DNA of 64,000 nt from Metaphire vulgaris (GCA_018105865.1 CM030859.1:671001-735000), one strand, 5' to 3'; counted from the stretch's first letter, positions 13,053 to 25,192 are shown. Numbers and translations are program-made. The notes: a model not told the origin generated them from the letters alone.

Positions 13053-16000
13053 TCAAACGATGCCAAGGGAAGAGATGAAGAGACCGACGACGACTGAAAG
13101 CAGCAGAAGAAGCGATGAAGGGGAGAGACGGAGACCAGTTGCCTTCACAAGTTTCCTCACCAACTTATTGTAATCATCTTCGCCTACAAAATATATACAT
13201 GTTTTTGCAATTACCGCCTATGTCATATTGCGCCGCACTTTGTTGCGACATCTGCTCTGCTTGATTAGTTAATGCCTTTTAACCCCTTAACTGGGAATCC
13301 CGGATATATATCCGTCCATTTTGCATTGAGTTACAGTTAAATACACGGTTAAGGGATTAACATTGGCATTGAGTCATTAACAGAGGCAGAGGAACGGAAG
13401 ATGACAGAATGGGTTACGCACTTGAGCGCGGTTCAAGCCTCGTTGACGCATGGTTTCCACGGGATGGTTTGACGCAAGTGTCAGCATTGGAATAGAATTT
13501 TCAAAAGCAGTTATTCAATTTACATAACAAAAAGTTAAAATAGTCGAAGTCATTGTTGGAGCGGCACTAACAGTAATGTTACACGATTTACAACACTGAC
13601 GCTGCAAGTTAGTGACAAATTCAATGTAAATGATGTTGGTGTTGGTAGGCTGGCAGGCAAAGCATTAGATCTGTGTGTGATCTGATTAACTATCTCACTA
13701 ATAGACTACTTACTGCAGAGGCAGTTGACGGTGTCGACTACTTTGCACTCTTTCACTGCCGAACATTTGTCCTTTGGTTCTATTACGAATAACATCATTC
13801 ATCAATCAGATTACACAGTAGTTATCAGATGAACCATTAAACAAAAACAGATTATTACAGATTGGCGCACAATGAAATCGCATACACATACAGGATTTAT
13901 AATGCACTGTCAAATTGTGAGGCTGCTTTAAATGCACAAGCAAACAGTTGGTGATGCTGCTTACGGCAAAGACCCTTATCACATTCGGTGAAGCCGTCCT
14001 TTTTAAGGGTGCCGCAAAGCGAACAACGCTCTCCCTCTTTGTAAGGACGCATGCCTTTCAAGTTCCCCCTGCGATGAACAACAAAGAGAAACACTTTAAG
14101 GCGATCGATAGGAGGCAGTGATGTTCGAAATCGCAATGGGGAAGGCAACGCGTCCTCGGCTGACAGTATAGAGGCAAATCAATCGACGAAGCAATGCCTA
14201 TTTTTCTTTCTATCGCCGATAATAATAATAATTATTATTTATTCATTTTTAGCTGATTTCTGGCGAATTCACTTAGATAAAGTCAAATCAAATCTATATC
14301 TTCTGCAGAGCCATTAGGTTGATCGATGGTCGTTTGACATTGAATCGTCGGTGAGGGAACTGTACCGTAATTGTAGTTTATTCGTGCGATTTCAATACAG
14401 CTGTCTGATGCTCATCAGAAAAAATGCCAATAAAATCTTATTCGATTGAAGTGAAGACTAAGGGCCGCCGAGAAAATTTTAGGGCCCCTGTGCAAAAAAT
14501 AGTAGGCCTAACGGGCTCCTGAGCTGGCAAGTCTGTGAAAAAGTTGATGACCTATTTTTTGCTTATCGGTCTTTTTCAAAGCAGAATTTTTCCCAATCCA
14601 CCCCGTTACCCGTAACAAGCAAGTGTGAAAAAGTGCTGATGACCTATTTTTTGCTTATCGGTCTTTTTCAAACCAGAATTTTCCCAATCCATCCTGTTAC
14701 CCGTAACAAGCAAGTGTAAAAAAGTGTTGTTGACCTTTTCTTGCTTGTTGGTCTTTTTAAAACCATAATTTTTCGGATCCACGCCGTTACCCGTAACAAG
14801 CAAGTGTGTAAAAGTGTTGTTGGCCTTTTTTTGCTTCTCGCTCATTTAAAAAAGGCGATTACTTGATTATTTATCATGATCGGCCCGGGCCCCGTGACGT
14901 TCCTCAGGCCCCTAATGCTCGTGACGAGAAGATGACCTTTTTTCTTTGTCAGTCATTATCATGGTCTATTGTCGATACAGTTATTTACATCATCATCATC
15001 ACCGGACCCGGGCCACTGCAGGCCGCTGGGCCCCTGTGCAATTGCCCCCGCCCCTCTCGCGGATCTCTGTGAAGACTTATTACTTAAGGTTACAATCGAC
15101 TCGAACCTTACCCAGGATAGTAGTTGCAAGTGACGAACGCCTCTGTTCCCCTTCTTTTAGTGATGGCGCATCCGATATATTTGGAATCTGCACTCATGAT
15201 CTGCAAATGTTACAATTCAAAGACTCTAGTCTAGACTCTTGGCATCAGTTTATTGTTTGTGCTCTAATTAATAAATATGTTGATCGCTCGTTCTCACACT
15301 ATATTTCGAATTTGCAAGAACTGAGTCTTAGCTCATATGCTCGCAATGTCTAATTTGCTACTAAAATTATTTCTAAAAGGAAAGCAATTTCAATGCATAA
15401 TTCTAAGCAACGCAATCAACTTCAATACATTTTATGAATATTTTTGTCAGCGGTTCCAATTTACAGAAAGTGGCAATTCAACAAAATCTACAGATTGGCA
15501 TATCTACAAAATGTTCAAAGCTGCACAGACTCAGACATTTCTGAGAATGCATATGAGAGACTGAGTCTCTACATTCGGAAATTTGAAAATGCCGACGACG
15601 ACGACGATGACGCTGATATCGATGACAGTGAAGCTGACGATGACGTTGATTATGACGATGATGATCTTAATGGTGGTGGCGATGGCGGTTTCCGGTTTTT
15701 GGCGCCTTCATGGCAGCCAGCACGTGCTTGTACGTGCACGGATTCGCCGCCGCTCTCGGCATTTACCGGCGCTCGGATTTTGCACCAAGCGCTCGGACTG
15801 CGTCCTGCTCAACGGTTCGTCGTAGAGTTTCTTGCCGCGTCCTCCACTTTTCTACGTCGTTCTGGAGGGTTCACAAGTCGGTCGCCGCCGCTGTTGAGTA
15901 ATGCGCCAAAGTCAGCCATTAAAATGGCTGCTGCGTGGCAACGTGACTGCTATCAACTATCGTTCTTCAGACTTCGCTGGAATTTCCATCTTCCTCGGAT

Positions 16001-16343
16001 TTGCCGATTTCGGTGACGAAATCTCTTGCGGAAGACCGCTTCTTCGGAATTCGCCGCCGATCTTACCAAGCGGATAACTCCTATTACCAACTCGCGAACC
16101 TTTAAATTATCTTCCGTTCTTCGTTGGAGTGTCAATGTGGCTGCAGTTTTCTCGCGAAGAACCGCTTCTATAGGATTCCACACCGGATTTCTTCACGGCA
16201 GCGATATCCTTCTATCATCCGAGTGAATTTTTAACATCGCCACCTTCCGACCTTCATTGACAATGTCATGTCAGCGTTGTCAAAGCGCTTTTGATTTGGT
16301 TTTTAACTATGTTACAGCACTATATAAATCATGTGATAATAAT

Positions 16344-16409
<66 letters not shown>

Positions 16410-18389
16410 GGTCTAATCAACTTTCGCTACCTGGGGCTGAGGATCGAAAGAAGATTGAAGCATGTTCACTATCAGTGTTAGGAGTGATCTTAGATCAAAA
16501 GATCAAAGATCACGATTTAAGATCACAATTCATGATCTTTGATCTTTGATCTAGATCATTTTTTACTAGTGATCTTTGACTCTGACTTTAAATCACTTTT
16601 TCGGTGATTTTGATCTTTATTATCAACAGAAGATCAAAGATCAAATTATACGTATTCTCCTAACTAAGTCAATCAGTCAACGAACTTCTATGTGTATTGA
16701 GTAAAATGGCGACAAATCAAGCATTCGGACCTCAATGATCATGTTAGTGCAGCCGGTGCAGATGATGAGGATTATTGGTATGGCCCTGACATTAGTACTG
16801 GCACTGCCACTGGGACTCAGGGGGAGGCTTGCTCAGTTGCAACTGGTCGTGAAAATGCAGTCAAGATAGAGGTCATGCAAGATAGAGGTCATAAACGTGT
16901 CCATAAAGGAAGGACAATTACCACAGTCGCAAAAGCATGCTATTGTTACTCCAATTTTGAAGAAATCAGGCCTGGATCGGGATGGCCTAAAAAACTACAG
17001 GCCGGTTAGCAACCTGACCTTCATTTCGAAGGTCGTCGAGAGGGTTGTCATTGGGCGCGTCATAGAATTCATCGAGGGCGAGGGACTGATGCCAAGACTC
17101 CAGTCCGCCTATAGACGCCACCATAGCACCGAAACGGCGCTGCTAAAGGTGCTATCTGACATCCTTGGTGCTATAGACCGGAAACAGGTCACATTGCTTG
17201 GCCTCCTCGATCTCAGCGCAGCCTTCGACTGCGTGGATCACGAAATCCTTCTACGGCGCCTACAGTACAAATTTGGCATCACGGGGGCGGCGCTTGGCTG
17301 GCTATCATCATTTCTCACTGACCGCTCACAACAGGTGGCTTACCGTGGTCTTCTATCGGAAACCTTGCACCTCCCCTATGGAGTACCTCAGGGCTCAGTA
17401 TGCGGACCTGTCCTGTTCCTTCTGTACGTGTCAGATGTGTTCAACATCATTGCTGCCTGTGGAATGTCTGGGCACGGATACGCTGATGACATCCAAATCT
17501 ACAGCAGCGGGAATGCGAGTGGAGAGCAAGCATTAATGGACCAGTTAAGTGACTGTATCACTAGAATCCGGGGCTGGATGGCGGAGAACTGCCTAAAGCT
17601 GAATGAAGATAAGACACAAATTATCTGGCTGGGCACAAGACAACAGATTCAAAAGATTACAATAAATGCCTTACGCCGTCCTGACGCCACCATCGAATGT
17701 GCTACAGTGGTCAATAACCTCGGAGTGTTAATTGATAGTCAACTGACAATGGCCAACCACGTTGCATCAGTTTGCAGGAAGTCGTTCTTCCAGCTTCGCC
17801 AGCTGCGGGCAGTGAGGAACTCGCTGACACCTGACGCAACTAGGATGCTGGCTCAAGCATTCATCAGCAGCAGACTCGACTACTGCAACAGCATCCTTTA
17901 TGGCATCAGTGACCATCTGATACAGAAACTTCAACTCGTCCATAATGCAGCTGCACGCTTGGTGTTCCAGAGAGGAAGTTCGATCATATCACACCAGTAC
18001 TACGGAGCTCCACTGGCTCCCGGTCGGTCAACGCGTGACTTTTAAACTCGGGACCATCCTGTTCAAGGCCCAACACAGCTCTGCTCCGTCATATCTAACT
18101 GATATGTTCTGCTCGACGGCTAAGTTGCCTGGTCGGTCGCATCTGCGCTCCGCCTTGACCAGCACACTTGCAGTGCCTCGAACTCGGACAGGCTTTGGTG
18201 ACCGCAACCTGGCCGTTGCTGGCCCGGTTGTTTGGAACAGTCTGCCAGCAACATTGCGTTCCTCTGACTCAACCATGACGCTGTTATCTTTTAGGAAACA
18301 ACTGAAGACATTCTTGTTTGATTGATCTGGTTCGCAACTGACATGAGTGCATTTGCTGCTTTGCGATAATTTGCGCTATAGAAATGTTC

Positions 18390-18449
<60 letters not shown>

Positions 18450-20015
18450 TGCACTACCTGAATAACCCAAATAAGGAACTTTCTAGCTTGTTGGCATACC
18501 CACATGTCAAGGCAGCATTTGTGAAATATAACACAACCCTGCCATCTTCTGCGCATGTCGAAAGACTTTTTAGAATTGGAGGTTTATTAGCTACACCACG
18601 AAGAAACAGGTTGTCTGACGCAACGTTTGAGCGTCTGCTCATGCTGAAAATGAACTGCCGTGTTCAACAATGACTTTGAACTGACAGTTAGTTGCTAAAA
18701 TTGTCATGAACTATTTTCAGTTGTGTTAGTAACTTAGTATTACAAAAGTTTACATGCATCGTACAGTGGACATTTGTATCGTTATCATACGTGGCACATG
18801 ATATAATAACTATATTTGTATGATCTTTGATCTTAGATCACTTTTAAAGTGATCTTGATCTTAGATCATTTGTACTCTAGTGATCTTTGATCTTGATCTT
18901 AGATCAATTTCTCTCTACTGATCTTGATCTTTGATCAAGATCATTTTACAAGTGATCTTTCCTAACACTGTTCACTATATTCAAATTCTTATGACAAAAT
19001 ACAACTTCTTCACATACAATTTCGTTTATAAAATTGTATTTTGATAGCTAACGACCACACCAGACTAATTGGCCGATGAAGGTTGATTGCTACACTCTGA
19101 CTGGTTGACCAACCTGAATGAAGTGGTTGCAACTACCTTTGCCGGAACACATATTGTTCTGGAGTGTGTAGAGACTCGTTTGTGCGTACCAATTTTCAAC
19201 AATTCTAGTCGGACCTGAGTGTTTGGGAATATTCAAGAGAAATATTTTGTTTAAAAAAGCTCTTCAAAACGACAAATGAAAGCGAAATTAAGCTCAAAAT
19301 TCAAGTAATCTAAAGTCAGTCTCGAAATTAAAAGTTACTCTGCCTCGTTTAATATTTGATTTGGAAAATTCAGCAAAAGTGATATTTTAACTCTGTAGTT
19401 AGTGATCTTGTTGTTGTGTCTTTGTCATTGTTGTCGTTGTTGTTGTTGGTGGTGGTGGTGGTGGTGGTGGTGGTGGTGGTGGTGGTGGTGGTGGTGGTGG
19501 TGGTGTACATAATATGATAAGTGATTGATGAGTCTATGAAGTGTTTTCAGTTTTATTATCACCGGAAAAGTTACAACATAATAATCATAGTTCTACGCTG
19601 AATAGAACTTCGTGCGTCGTGTCCTGTTCTCTGCAAACGATAACTTACTTTCGATGGCAGCTGCAATGTTCTGTCCAATATCCGAAGTGTTTTGGGCGTT
19701 CAGCATGTTCATGTACTGCTTAAGGTAATGTACTCCTGAATGGCCGTGATGCAGATACTGTTCGTTCGTTTCATGCCCGGACCAAGCGAGAGCGTCCGCC
19801 TCTAATGCTGCGTTCCAATACTAAATAGCAAGAACGCAGTCTTACCAAATGGCCACTATAGGCAACAACATATACAGAACAATTCATGCAAAATATCTAC
19901 ATTGTATGTCAGGCTAAGCATTCGCTGTCCAACGGTAACGGAAGGATAACGTCCTTCTAATTCACCACTACCATCGACTGGTGCTGATGTACTACTACAA
20001 TGGCGCTAAAGAAGT

Positions 20016-20112
<97 letters not shown>

Positions 20113-20397
20113 GTGGCGTAGCGTGAATTTTGGGGGCCCGGAGGGGCATCTTTGACATGGGGGCCTCAGAGTTTCGAGCTGACGAGCAAAAAAACGGTAT
20201 CGTCTCCACCTTTTTAACCCTGACGAGCAAAAAAAAGGACCTCACCACGTCATTTCCATCATTTTTAGGGTTAGGGTTAAGTTTAAGTTAGGGTTAACCC
20301 TAACCTAACCCTAGCTTAGACCCCTCTTCGGGCCCCCCTGCCCGGGACCCGGGGGGCAGTCGACAAAGTGCCCCCCGCCCCCCTAGTTACGCCACTG

Positions 20398-20442
<45 letters not shown>

Positions 20443-20684
20443 TTACCAGTCTCTTCATGTATGCAGCAGGCGGCTGCTTTGTTCCTTGAAATTCCATCGA
20501 AGCATCTCGTCGGAAGTCGTTGTGTGCGATCAGAAATTGTCCTCTTTCTTTGTTTGTGAGAGGTCCTCGCCTGGTTTGTGATGTCGCCACGTGTTCACAA
20601 TCGAGTAGAAGGATGACGACTGCAGAAAAAGTCATCGAAACAGAGAGAGAAAGTGAACGGATCAAAAAGCAGCAAACTGAAATG

Positions 20685-20742
<58 letters not shown>

Positions 20743-21717
20743 TGTCCTGAGACAGGTCCAGGCAGGGTTTAATCTAGGTCGTTTCCGGGGAGGGAAATTG
20801 CCCTTTTCTCTCCGGAAATTTCAAATTTCAAATCCCCCACCAGAAAATTTTGGCATACTACATCAACTAACAGTAGCCCTCTAGCTGACTTCCCTCCGCC
20901 TTGTCAGTTCCCCCCCTCAGGAATGCAGAGTCTAGATTAAACACTGGGTTCAGGGCTCCGTTGTCTCAATTCCTCTCTATGCCATGTCTCTTCATTGTTT
21001 GCTGCATAAGTTTTGCGGTGCTATGCAGTATGCACCTGTTTTCATCATCCAGTCCAATAGCATCTTTATGGTATTCCTTTTGTCCTTCTTCCTGATATAC
21101 TTTCCTTCATTACTCTTCTAAGTAATGTTTCTCCTCTTATCACATGTCCAATCAAGTTCCTCTGTCATCTTTTGATTGTGTTAGTCAGCGATCTTTGTTT
21201 TCCCGCCATCTGTAATATCTCTTCGTTTGACTTCATGTCTGTTCATTTGCTATTTTCCATCCTCCCCTATTACCACGTTTAGAAAGCTTCCAGCTTTCAT
21301 ACATCTTTTAACTGAAGAATCCTGGTTTCCGAGGCATAGGCCTATACGGAACTTGATTGGACATGTGATAAGAGGAGAAACATTACTTAGAAGAGTAATG
21401 AAGGAAAGTATATCAGGAAGAAGGACAAAAGGAATACCATAAAGATGCTATTGGACTGGATGATGAAAACAGGCCATATAGGCCATATATATATGGCCAA
21501 CTCCATACTATCGTGTTTATAAGTCGGAACTTAAATTTAAGACCACTTAAACTTTGACGATAACGCTGAAACCCATACAATGAGATCTATTTTTTTATTA
21601 ACTTACAAAATTCAAACCTTGGATGCATTTAAACTGCTTCAACAATTTACTCTTAGCTATCATGGACTCCTTACCGCTCAGTTCCAGGTATCTCTTGATG
21701 TTCTTCTGCTTCTCCAT
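13053..21717 (-). CDS. CAP-superfamily (SCP/TAPS) protein, array gene B
   Basis: Exons, minus strand: 21717-21675, 20619-20447, 19820-19649, 19214-19114, 15200-15112, 14068-13965, 13779-13714, 13183-13053. Every exon length equals that of genes A and C and the frame is open for 292 residues. Motifs include [41 protein letters not shown] and TCNYYPGGNLKGM. The tail is [18 protein letters not shown] followed by FISSLGIV and stop. The normally conserved Trp of the VWA motif is Ser ([11 protein letters not shown]), and the pocket Glu is Gln (WYAQTSLY). Intron 4 (15201-19113) is swollen by a hAT with a nested LINE and another retroelement tail. Exon 2 also contains an in-frame ATG (acceptor region), but the paralogues lack it in frame, so I place the start in exon 1. 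Confidence 0.82.
13283..13356. mobile_element. Tiny piggyBac-like MITE (TTAA target)
   Basis: A 74-bp element with ends CCCCTTAAC and GTTAAGGGA, flanked by TTAA (13279-13282, 13357-13360). Contains CCCGGATATATATCCG. Present also at 26217-26290, absent from unit 1. Confidence 0.7.
13383..13480 (+). mobile_element. SINE fragment in gene B hinge intron
   Basis: Matches the tRNA-like head of the SINE at 58797 (GACAGAATGGGTTACG, GCGGTTCAAGCC). Shared with 26330-26430, absent from unit 1. Confidence 0.6.
14520..14850. repeat. Tandem repeat, about 92-bp unit, with poly-T hairpin motif
   Basis: Nearly four copies of a unit holding TTGATGACC, a T run, GCTTATCGGTC, then GTTACCCGTAACAAGCAAG. In intron 5 of gene B, inside a G/C-rich element spanning about 14463-15060. 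Confidence 0.75.
15690..16410 (+). mobile_element. Retroelement tail private to unit 2
   Basis: GC-richer insert absent from units 1 and 3. It ends GCACTATATAAATCATG then (TAA)n, the 3' pattern of L2-like LINEs or their SINEs. Several open frames exist but none is recognisable. It lies just left of the hAT in the same intron. Confidence 0.5.
16880..18446 (+). mobile_element. 5'-truncated LINE (CR1/L2-like non-LTR retrotransposon) nested in the hAT
   Basis: The element begins within ORF2, without endonuclease, and ends with GCGCTATAGAAATG followed by (TAA)n. That 3' structure is typical of L2/CR1-like LINEs. It split the hAT transposase frame: KIEVM ends before it and [10 protein letters not shown] continues after it, with ATGC present on both sides as a possible short target duplication. 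Confidence 0.85.
16897..18325 (+). pseudogene. Reverse transcriptase of the nested LINE (frameshifted)
   Basis: Frame 16897-18045 shows the RT core in order: [52 protein letters not shown], the catalytic GYADDIQIY and [11 protein letters not shown]. The frame then breaks near 17985-18005, where two shifts would be needed to keep DHITPVLR and [10 protein letters not shown] in one protein. Downstream frame to 18325 gives the usual LINE tail ([21 protein letters not shown], then [10 protein letters not shown]). Truncated start plus frameshifts make it inactive. Confidence 0.9.
18449..18673 (+). pseudogene. hAT transposase C-terminal dimerisation region
   Basis: The frame reads [26 protein letters not shown], then [20 protein letters not shown] and stop. 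This is the conserved hAT C-terminal block (SSAxVERLFS, RxxLxxxxFExLLxLKxN). It starts directly after the LINE (TAA)n tail and lines up with the frame left of the LINE, so it is the 3' remnant of the host hAT gene. Confidence 0.88.
20111..20396. mobile_element. CAGTGGCGTA-ended MITE within a (TAC)n array
   Basis: Inverted ends; flanked by CTACTACT on both sides, consistent with 8-bp duplication inside a microsatellite. Contains inverted telomere-like repeats (about 20262-20315) and two AAAA-run hairpin motifs on the opposite strand. It lies in intron 2 of gene B. Confidence 0.82.
20763..20946. mobile_element. CAGTGTTTAATC-family hAT MITE with empty sites in both paralogues
   Basis: Ends CAGGGTTTAATCTAG and CTAGATTAAACACTG; flanks GGTCCAGG and GGTTCAGG (7/8). 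Units 1 (10928) and 3 (31350) show the uninterrupted site, so insertion postdates duplication. Confidence 0.85.
21040..21335 (-). pseudogene. LINE C-terminal fragment, unit 2 copy, with inverted duplicate
   Basis: Homologous to the other two copies. A second piece of the same sequence follows at 21345-21470 in the opposite orientation, with a plus frame [18 protein letters not shown], making a hairpin-capable inverted repeat of about 125 bp. Confidence 0.7.
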
Positions 21718-21980
21718 CTCCGCTTGCTGGATCCTTCTAGAAAACGAATTTCAATTCGAAGAGATGAATTCTGAGTTTTGACTTACAGTTTGAAGGCCTT
21801 TTGATGTCGATTGAATTCTTTGAATTTCAATATTTATAATATATAAATTATTAGCGATGGTGTTAATTGCAAAGAGAATTCGTATATAATGTATGTCATT
21901 GACTGTTACGTCACAAGGTCGTCAACATTTAAATAAGTAAGAAATCATAGCGAACTTTTGATAATCAAAAATTAGAACCA

Positions 21981-22036
<56 letters not shown>

Positions 22037-22597
22037 ACAAATTCGTCTCTTTCTCTGTATTCTGTAAACTAAAAAGCTGCTCGGTTGCGGGTTACATCAT
22101 GAGTAATTAGTTTAGTGGTTAGGCCTACCTACCATTTCGCCAAACTTCCATTTCGCTGATCAACAACGGTGTGTAGCTATATTATAACCTAAACTTCCCT
22201 ATAAAGAGTAGGCCTATGTTCGTGAATTCAATACGTGAGTTAAGTCATTACACAAATCAATGTCATCCGCTTTGCGAGTTTATTCATCATTACTACTCGG
22301 ACTAATAAGATCCGTTTATTTTTATTTTGATATGAATAAAGACCGAACAGTGTTTGCTGCACGAGGAGCAGTGCAAGACTTAGACTTGATGAAGCCCTAA
22401 GCTATACGAAGTTCAGAGGCCCACTTCCGGCATGAATCACATCAGTTTGCCACAGAAAAACTAAAACTTTAATAATAAATGTAAAATATAGGCCTATTTA
22501 TGCCTTTTAAATAACTATATGGAAAGTATTTTTAAAAATAACAAGTAATGCGTTTGCAAATCACATCTCAATATTTTTACTATGCAACCCTCTAAAA

Positions 22598-23866
22598 CAG
22601 GAGTTCTCAACTGTGGTCCGCGGACCCCGGGGTCCATGAAGCACCTGTAGGGGTCCGCGAAGAGTGTCCGGAAAAAACGATCCGCAAAGAGATTATTACT
22701 TAGTTACGGTAATCCGGCTGTGAATCCAGTTTATCTATGATTTTATGAGTCTAAGACTTCTAAGTCAAGGCTAAAATATTTGGTTGAGAGATAATTATTG
22801 CTGTTAAGTTTCCATTTGCATGTCCAAATAACAGTTGGATAGGCCTAACAATATCTGAACTTCTGAAGCACAGACGAACTTGCGATTCTAGAGAAGAGGA
22901 TGTTAGTGATGAAAACAGTGACTGTCTCTGGTAGGCGGAACAGAAGCAATAGCGAGCAAACCAAAGCTACGTAATATGGTCCGGGTTACTTAGCATTCGA
23001 ATTTACACAATACAAAGGCAATAGCGATCAGCCACAGTGTGTCATTTCTTTTAAGTGTGTTATCGAACGAAAGCATGAAACTTGCAAAACTGAAGCGCCA
23101 TCTTATAACAAAGCATAAGGAACTATACGTGACAAACCTATTGAGTTTTTCAAAAAGTCGACCAGAAGTGTATGTCAATCAGAAGAAAATAATTATCAGG
23201 ACAGCGACAACATTGAATGAAAAGGCTATCAAAGCGCCTCGTGTTTTAGCAAGGTGGATAGCAAAGATTGGAAAGGCACATACAATTGCAGAGACTTTGA
23301 TTATGCCTGCATGCAGCGTTGGATAATTATATGCAAGATAATGCTGGGAAAAGAAAGCACCAAAAATTTGAAATTTCGTAAGCAGACATTGGGAGCATTT
23401 TGGTGCAGCGTTAGGAAGGATATATGCTTCGAGCTTACAGAGCATTAGGCCTAACTGCGCTGATTCCTTTTGCTACTATCGTAGGCCTACCTATCAATGT
23501 GAAGCATCGTTTTCGGCGTTAGTTATCATGAAATCAAAGTTCAGGTCGCGTCTTTAGGTGAAGGATGACATTAGAGTTTGTCAGGAATTAAACCAAGAAG
23601 AAACTTTCTCTGCCAACAAAACAAGACTAGGCTACACATCTCTCTAACAGCAACTCAAGCAAGTTAATTAACATCTGTTAGGCCTACTGCCGTAATTTTA
23701 TGAGTGTACAATTTTGACGAAAAAGGTTGAATTGGAATTTAGACGTTTATATAGGGGACTAATTTGGGTTAGTTACTGTTAGTTATTATGACCTTGTCAG
23801 GGGGTCCGCGAATGTCTTATACCTTTCCAAGGGGGTCCCTGTACTGAAAAAGTTTGAGAACCCCTG
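22598..23866 (+). mobile_element. hAT transposon, duplicate of the element at 767
   Basis: Same ends, same CTCTAAAA target duplication (22590-22597, 23867-23874) and nearly identical interior as 767-2039. It was copied with the segment rather than inserted again. One extra A at about 23153 opens the BED-finger frame slightly further than in unit 1. Confidence 0.9.
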
Positions 23867-24675
23867 CTCTAAAAGGCTCTACGACAGAACTTGGAAGAAG
23901 TTTGTTTCTTGATTTTCCAACAGCAAAATCATTGATTATAATTATCATCAAAGATCCAGTATAATGCTACGCAACTTAGGCCTATCGCTTTCTACTCACA
24001 TGATGCTAAGTGCAGACAATGCTAGAAAATAAAAGTCTTTAGGGTCCTAAAAGATTACAAACATCAATCAATGATTTTGCTATATACTTTCGCGGCCATT
24101 TGTAGGCCTATACTTGAAAAGTGGTTCAATTTTGAAAATAATGTCATAGAAAAAAGTTCAAAATATTGAGCGTTCATCTCACAATTTATTCCAGCTCTTT
24201 CGGACATGTGGAATTACAGTTGTTGGAGATTACTTATTTTTTATACAAGGAGCATTGCGTCTGAAAACAGAATCTTTCAAAAAGTAAGACAAAGGCTAAA
24301 ACTGGATCAACATTAGAACGAATGTTAAACAAATTGCGATGCTCCAAATTTGCATAAACTAGCTAGTTGTAGGCCTATTGCTACGCAAGAGTCATATTTT
24401 CATACATTTTCATACCCCTCCCCTGTTCACCCCCGTACATAATTCTTGCGGATCCTCAATGCGAGCGTACAGATTAACTGCTCTACTCCCGCCCTGTTTG
24501 AATTTATAGCCATAGTCACTGGGCGGACAGGGTGCTAAAGTAGTTACAGCTAGGAAGAGCAAGAAATGTTTTAACGAGAGCAAGCGTGTAATCGTGGCCG
24601 TATCTACTGTGCGTAATTTCAACCGGTCTTCTGCCTGAGCAGTTGTTTTAACTGTCACATGGGGCGCCTATAATA

Positions 24676-25132
24676 CAGTGGCGTAACGTGGGGGGCGGGG
24701 GGCACTTTGTTGACAGCCCCCCGCGCCCCGGGCGAGGGGGGGCCCGAAGAGGGGTCTAAGCTAGGGTTAGGTTAGGGATAACCCTAACCCTAACCTTAGA
24801 AATGATGTGCTGACGACCTTTTTTTTGGTCGTCAGATAAAAAAAGGTGATAACGTTTTTTTTGCTCGTCAGGATATAAAAAGGAGGTGATAACGTTTTTT
24901 TGGCTCGTCAGGATATAAAAAGGAGGTAATAACGTTTTTTTTGCTCGTCAGGATATAAAAAGGAGGTGATAACGTTTTTTTGGCTCGTCAGGATATAAAA
25001 AGGAGGTAATAACGTTTTTTTTGCTCGTCAGGATATAAAAAGGTGATAACGTTTTTTGCTCGTCAGCTCGAAACTCTGGGGCCCCCATGGCAAAGATGCC
25101 CCCGGACCCCCAAAAGTCACGCTACGCCACTG
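24676..25132. mobile_element. CAGTGGCGTA-ended MITE, expanded copy of 2852-3154
   Basis: Orthologous by duplication to 2852-3154 but 154 bases longer, because the internal 40-bp repeat went from about two to between five and six copies. Telomere-like inverted block at about 24757-24800. Confidence 0.88.
24812..25070. repeat. 40-bp minisatellite inside the MITE
   Basis: The unit reads roughly GCTCGTCAGGATATAAAAA then GGAGGTGATAACG and a T run. Alternating GGTGAT/GGTAAT and TTG/TGG variants give an 80-bp higher-order period. Only about two copies exist at 3011-3085. Confidence 0.85.
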
Positions 25133-25136
25133 CTAT

Positions 25137-25192
<56 letters not shown>

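Larger units (their letters stand above)
16473..18970 (+). mobile_element. hAT transposon inside intron 4 of CAP gene B, interrupted by a LINE
   Basis: Termini CAGTGTTAGGAGTGATC and its inverse (GATCTTTCCTAACACTG). Perfect 8-bp target duplication TTCACTAT at 16465-16472 and 18971-18978. The paralogous introns of A (about 8250) and C (about 28390) show the uninterrupted empty site GGTTCACTATATTC. Both ends carry dense GATC-containing repeats (16486-16645 and 18821-18955). The transposase gene is mostly lost; a 3' piece survives at 18449-18673. A LINE occupies about 16880-18446. Confidence 0.93.
11630..21805. repeat. Tandem segmental duplication, unit 2
   Basis: This is the second head-to-tail unit, holding CAP gene B. 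It lacks the hAT insertion seen in units 1 and 3. It carries private insertions: a hAT with a nested LINE (16473-18970), a retroelement tail ending in (TAA)n (about 15690-16410), a short hAT MITE (20763-20946) and a CAGTGGCGTA element (20111-20396). From about 11860 to 12430, where units 1 and 3 carry the hAT segment, it has unrelated DNA with an unrecognised 122-codon minus frame. Confidence 0.85.

Noticed and set aside
15444..16016. 190-codon plus-strand frame
   Set aside because: It starts in a GAC microsatellite and runs into a retroelement tail; no domain is seen.
20447..20665. Start codon at MTFSAVV in exon 2 of gene B
   Set aside because: Unit 1 has ATT there and units 3 and D have a one-base difference putting it out of frame. 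The same bases form a good splice acceptor.
24812..25070. Regular 40-bp repeats resembling a CRISPR array
   Set aside because: There are no unique spacers; the whole unit repeats, inside a MITE, in animal DNA. It is a minisatellite.
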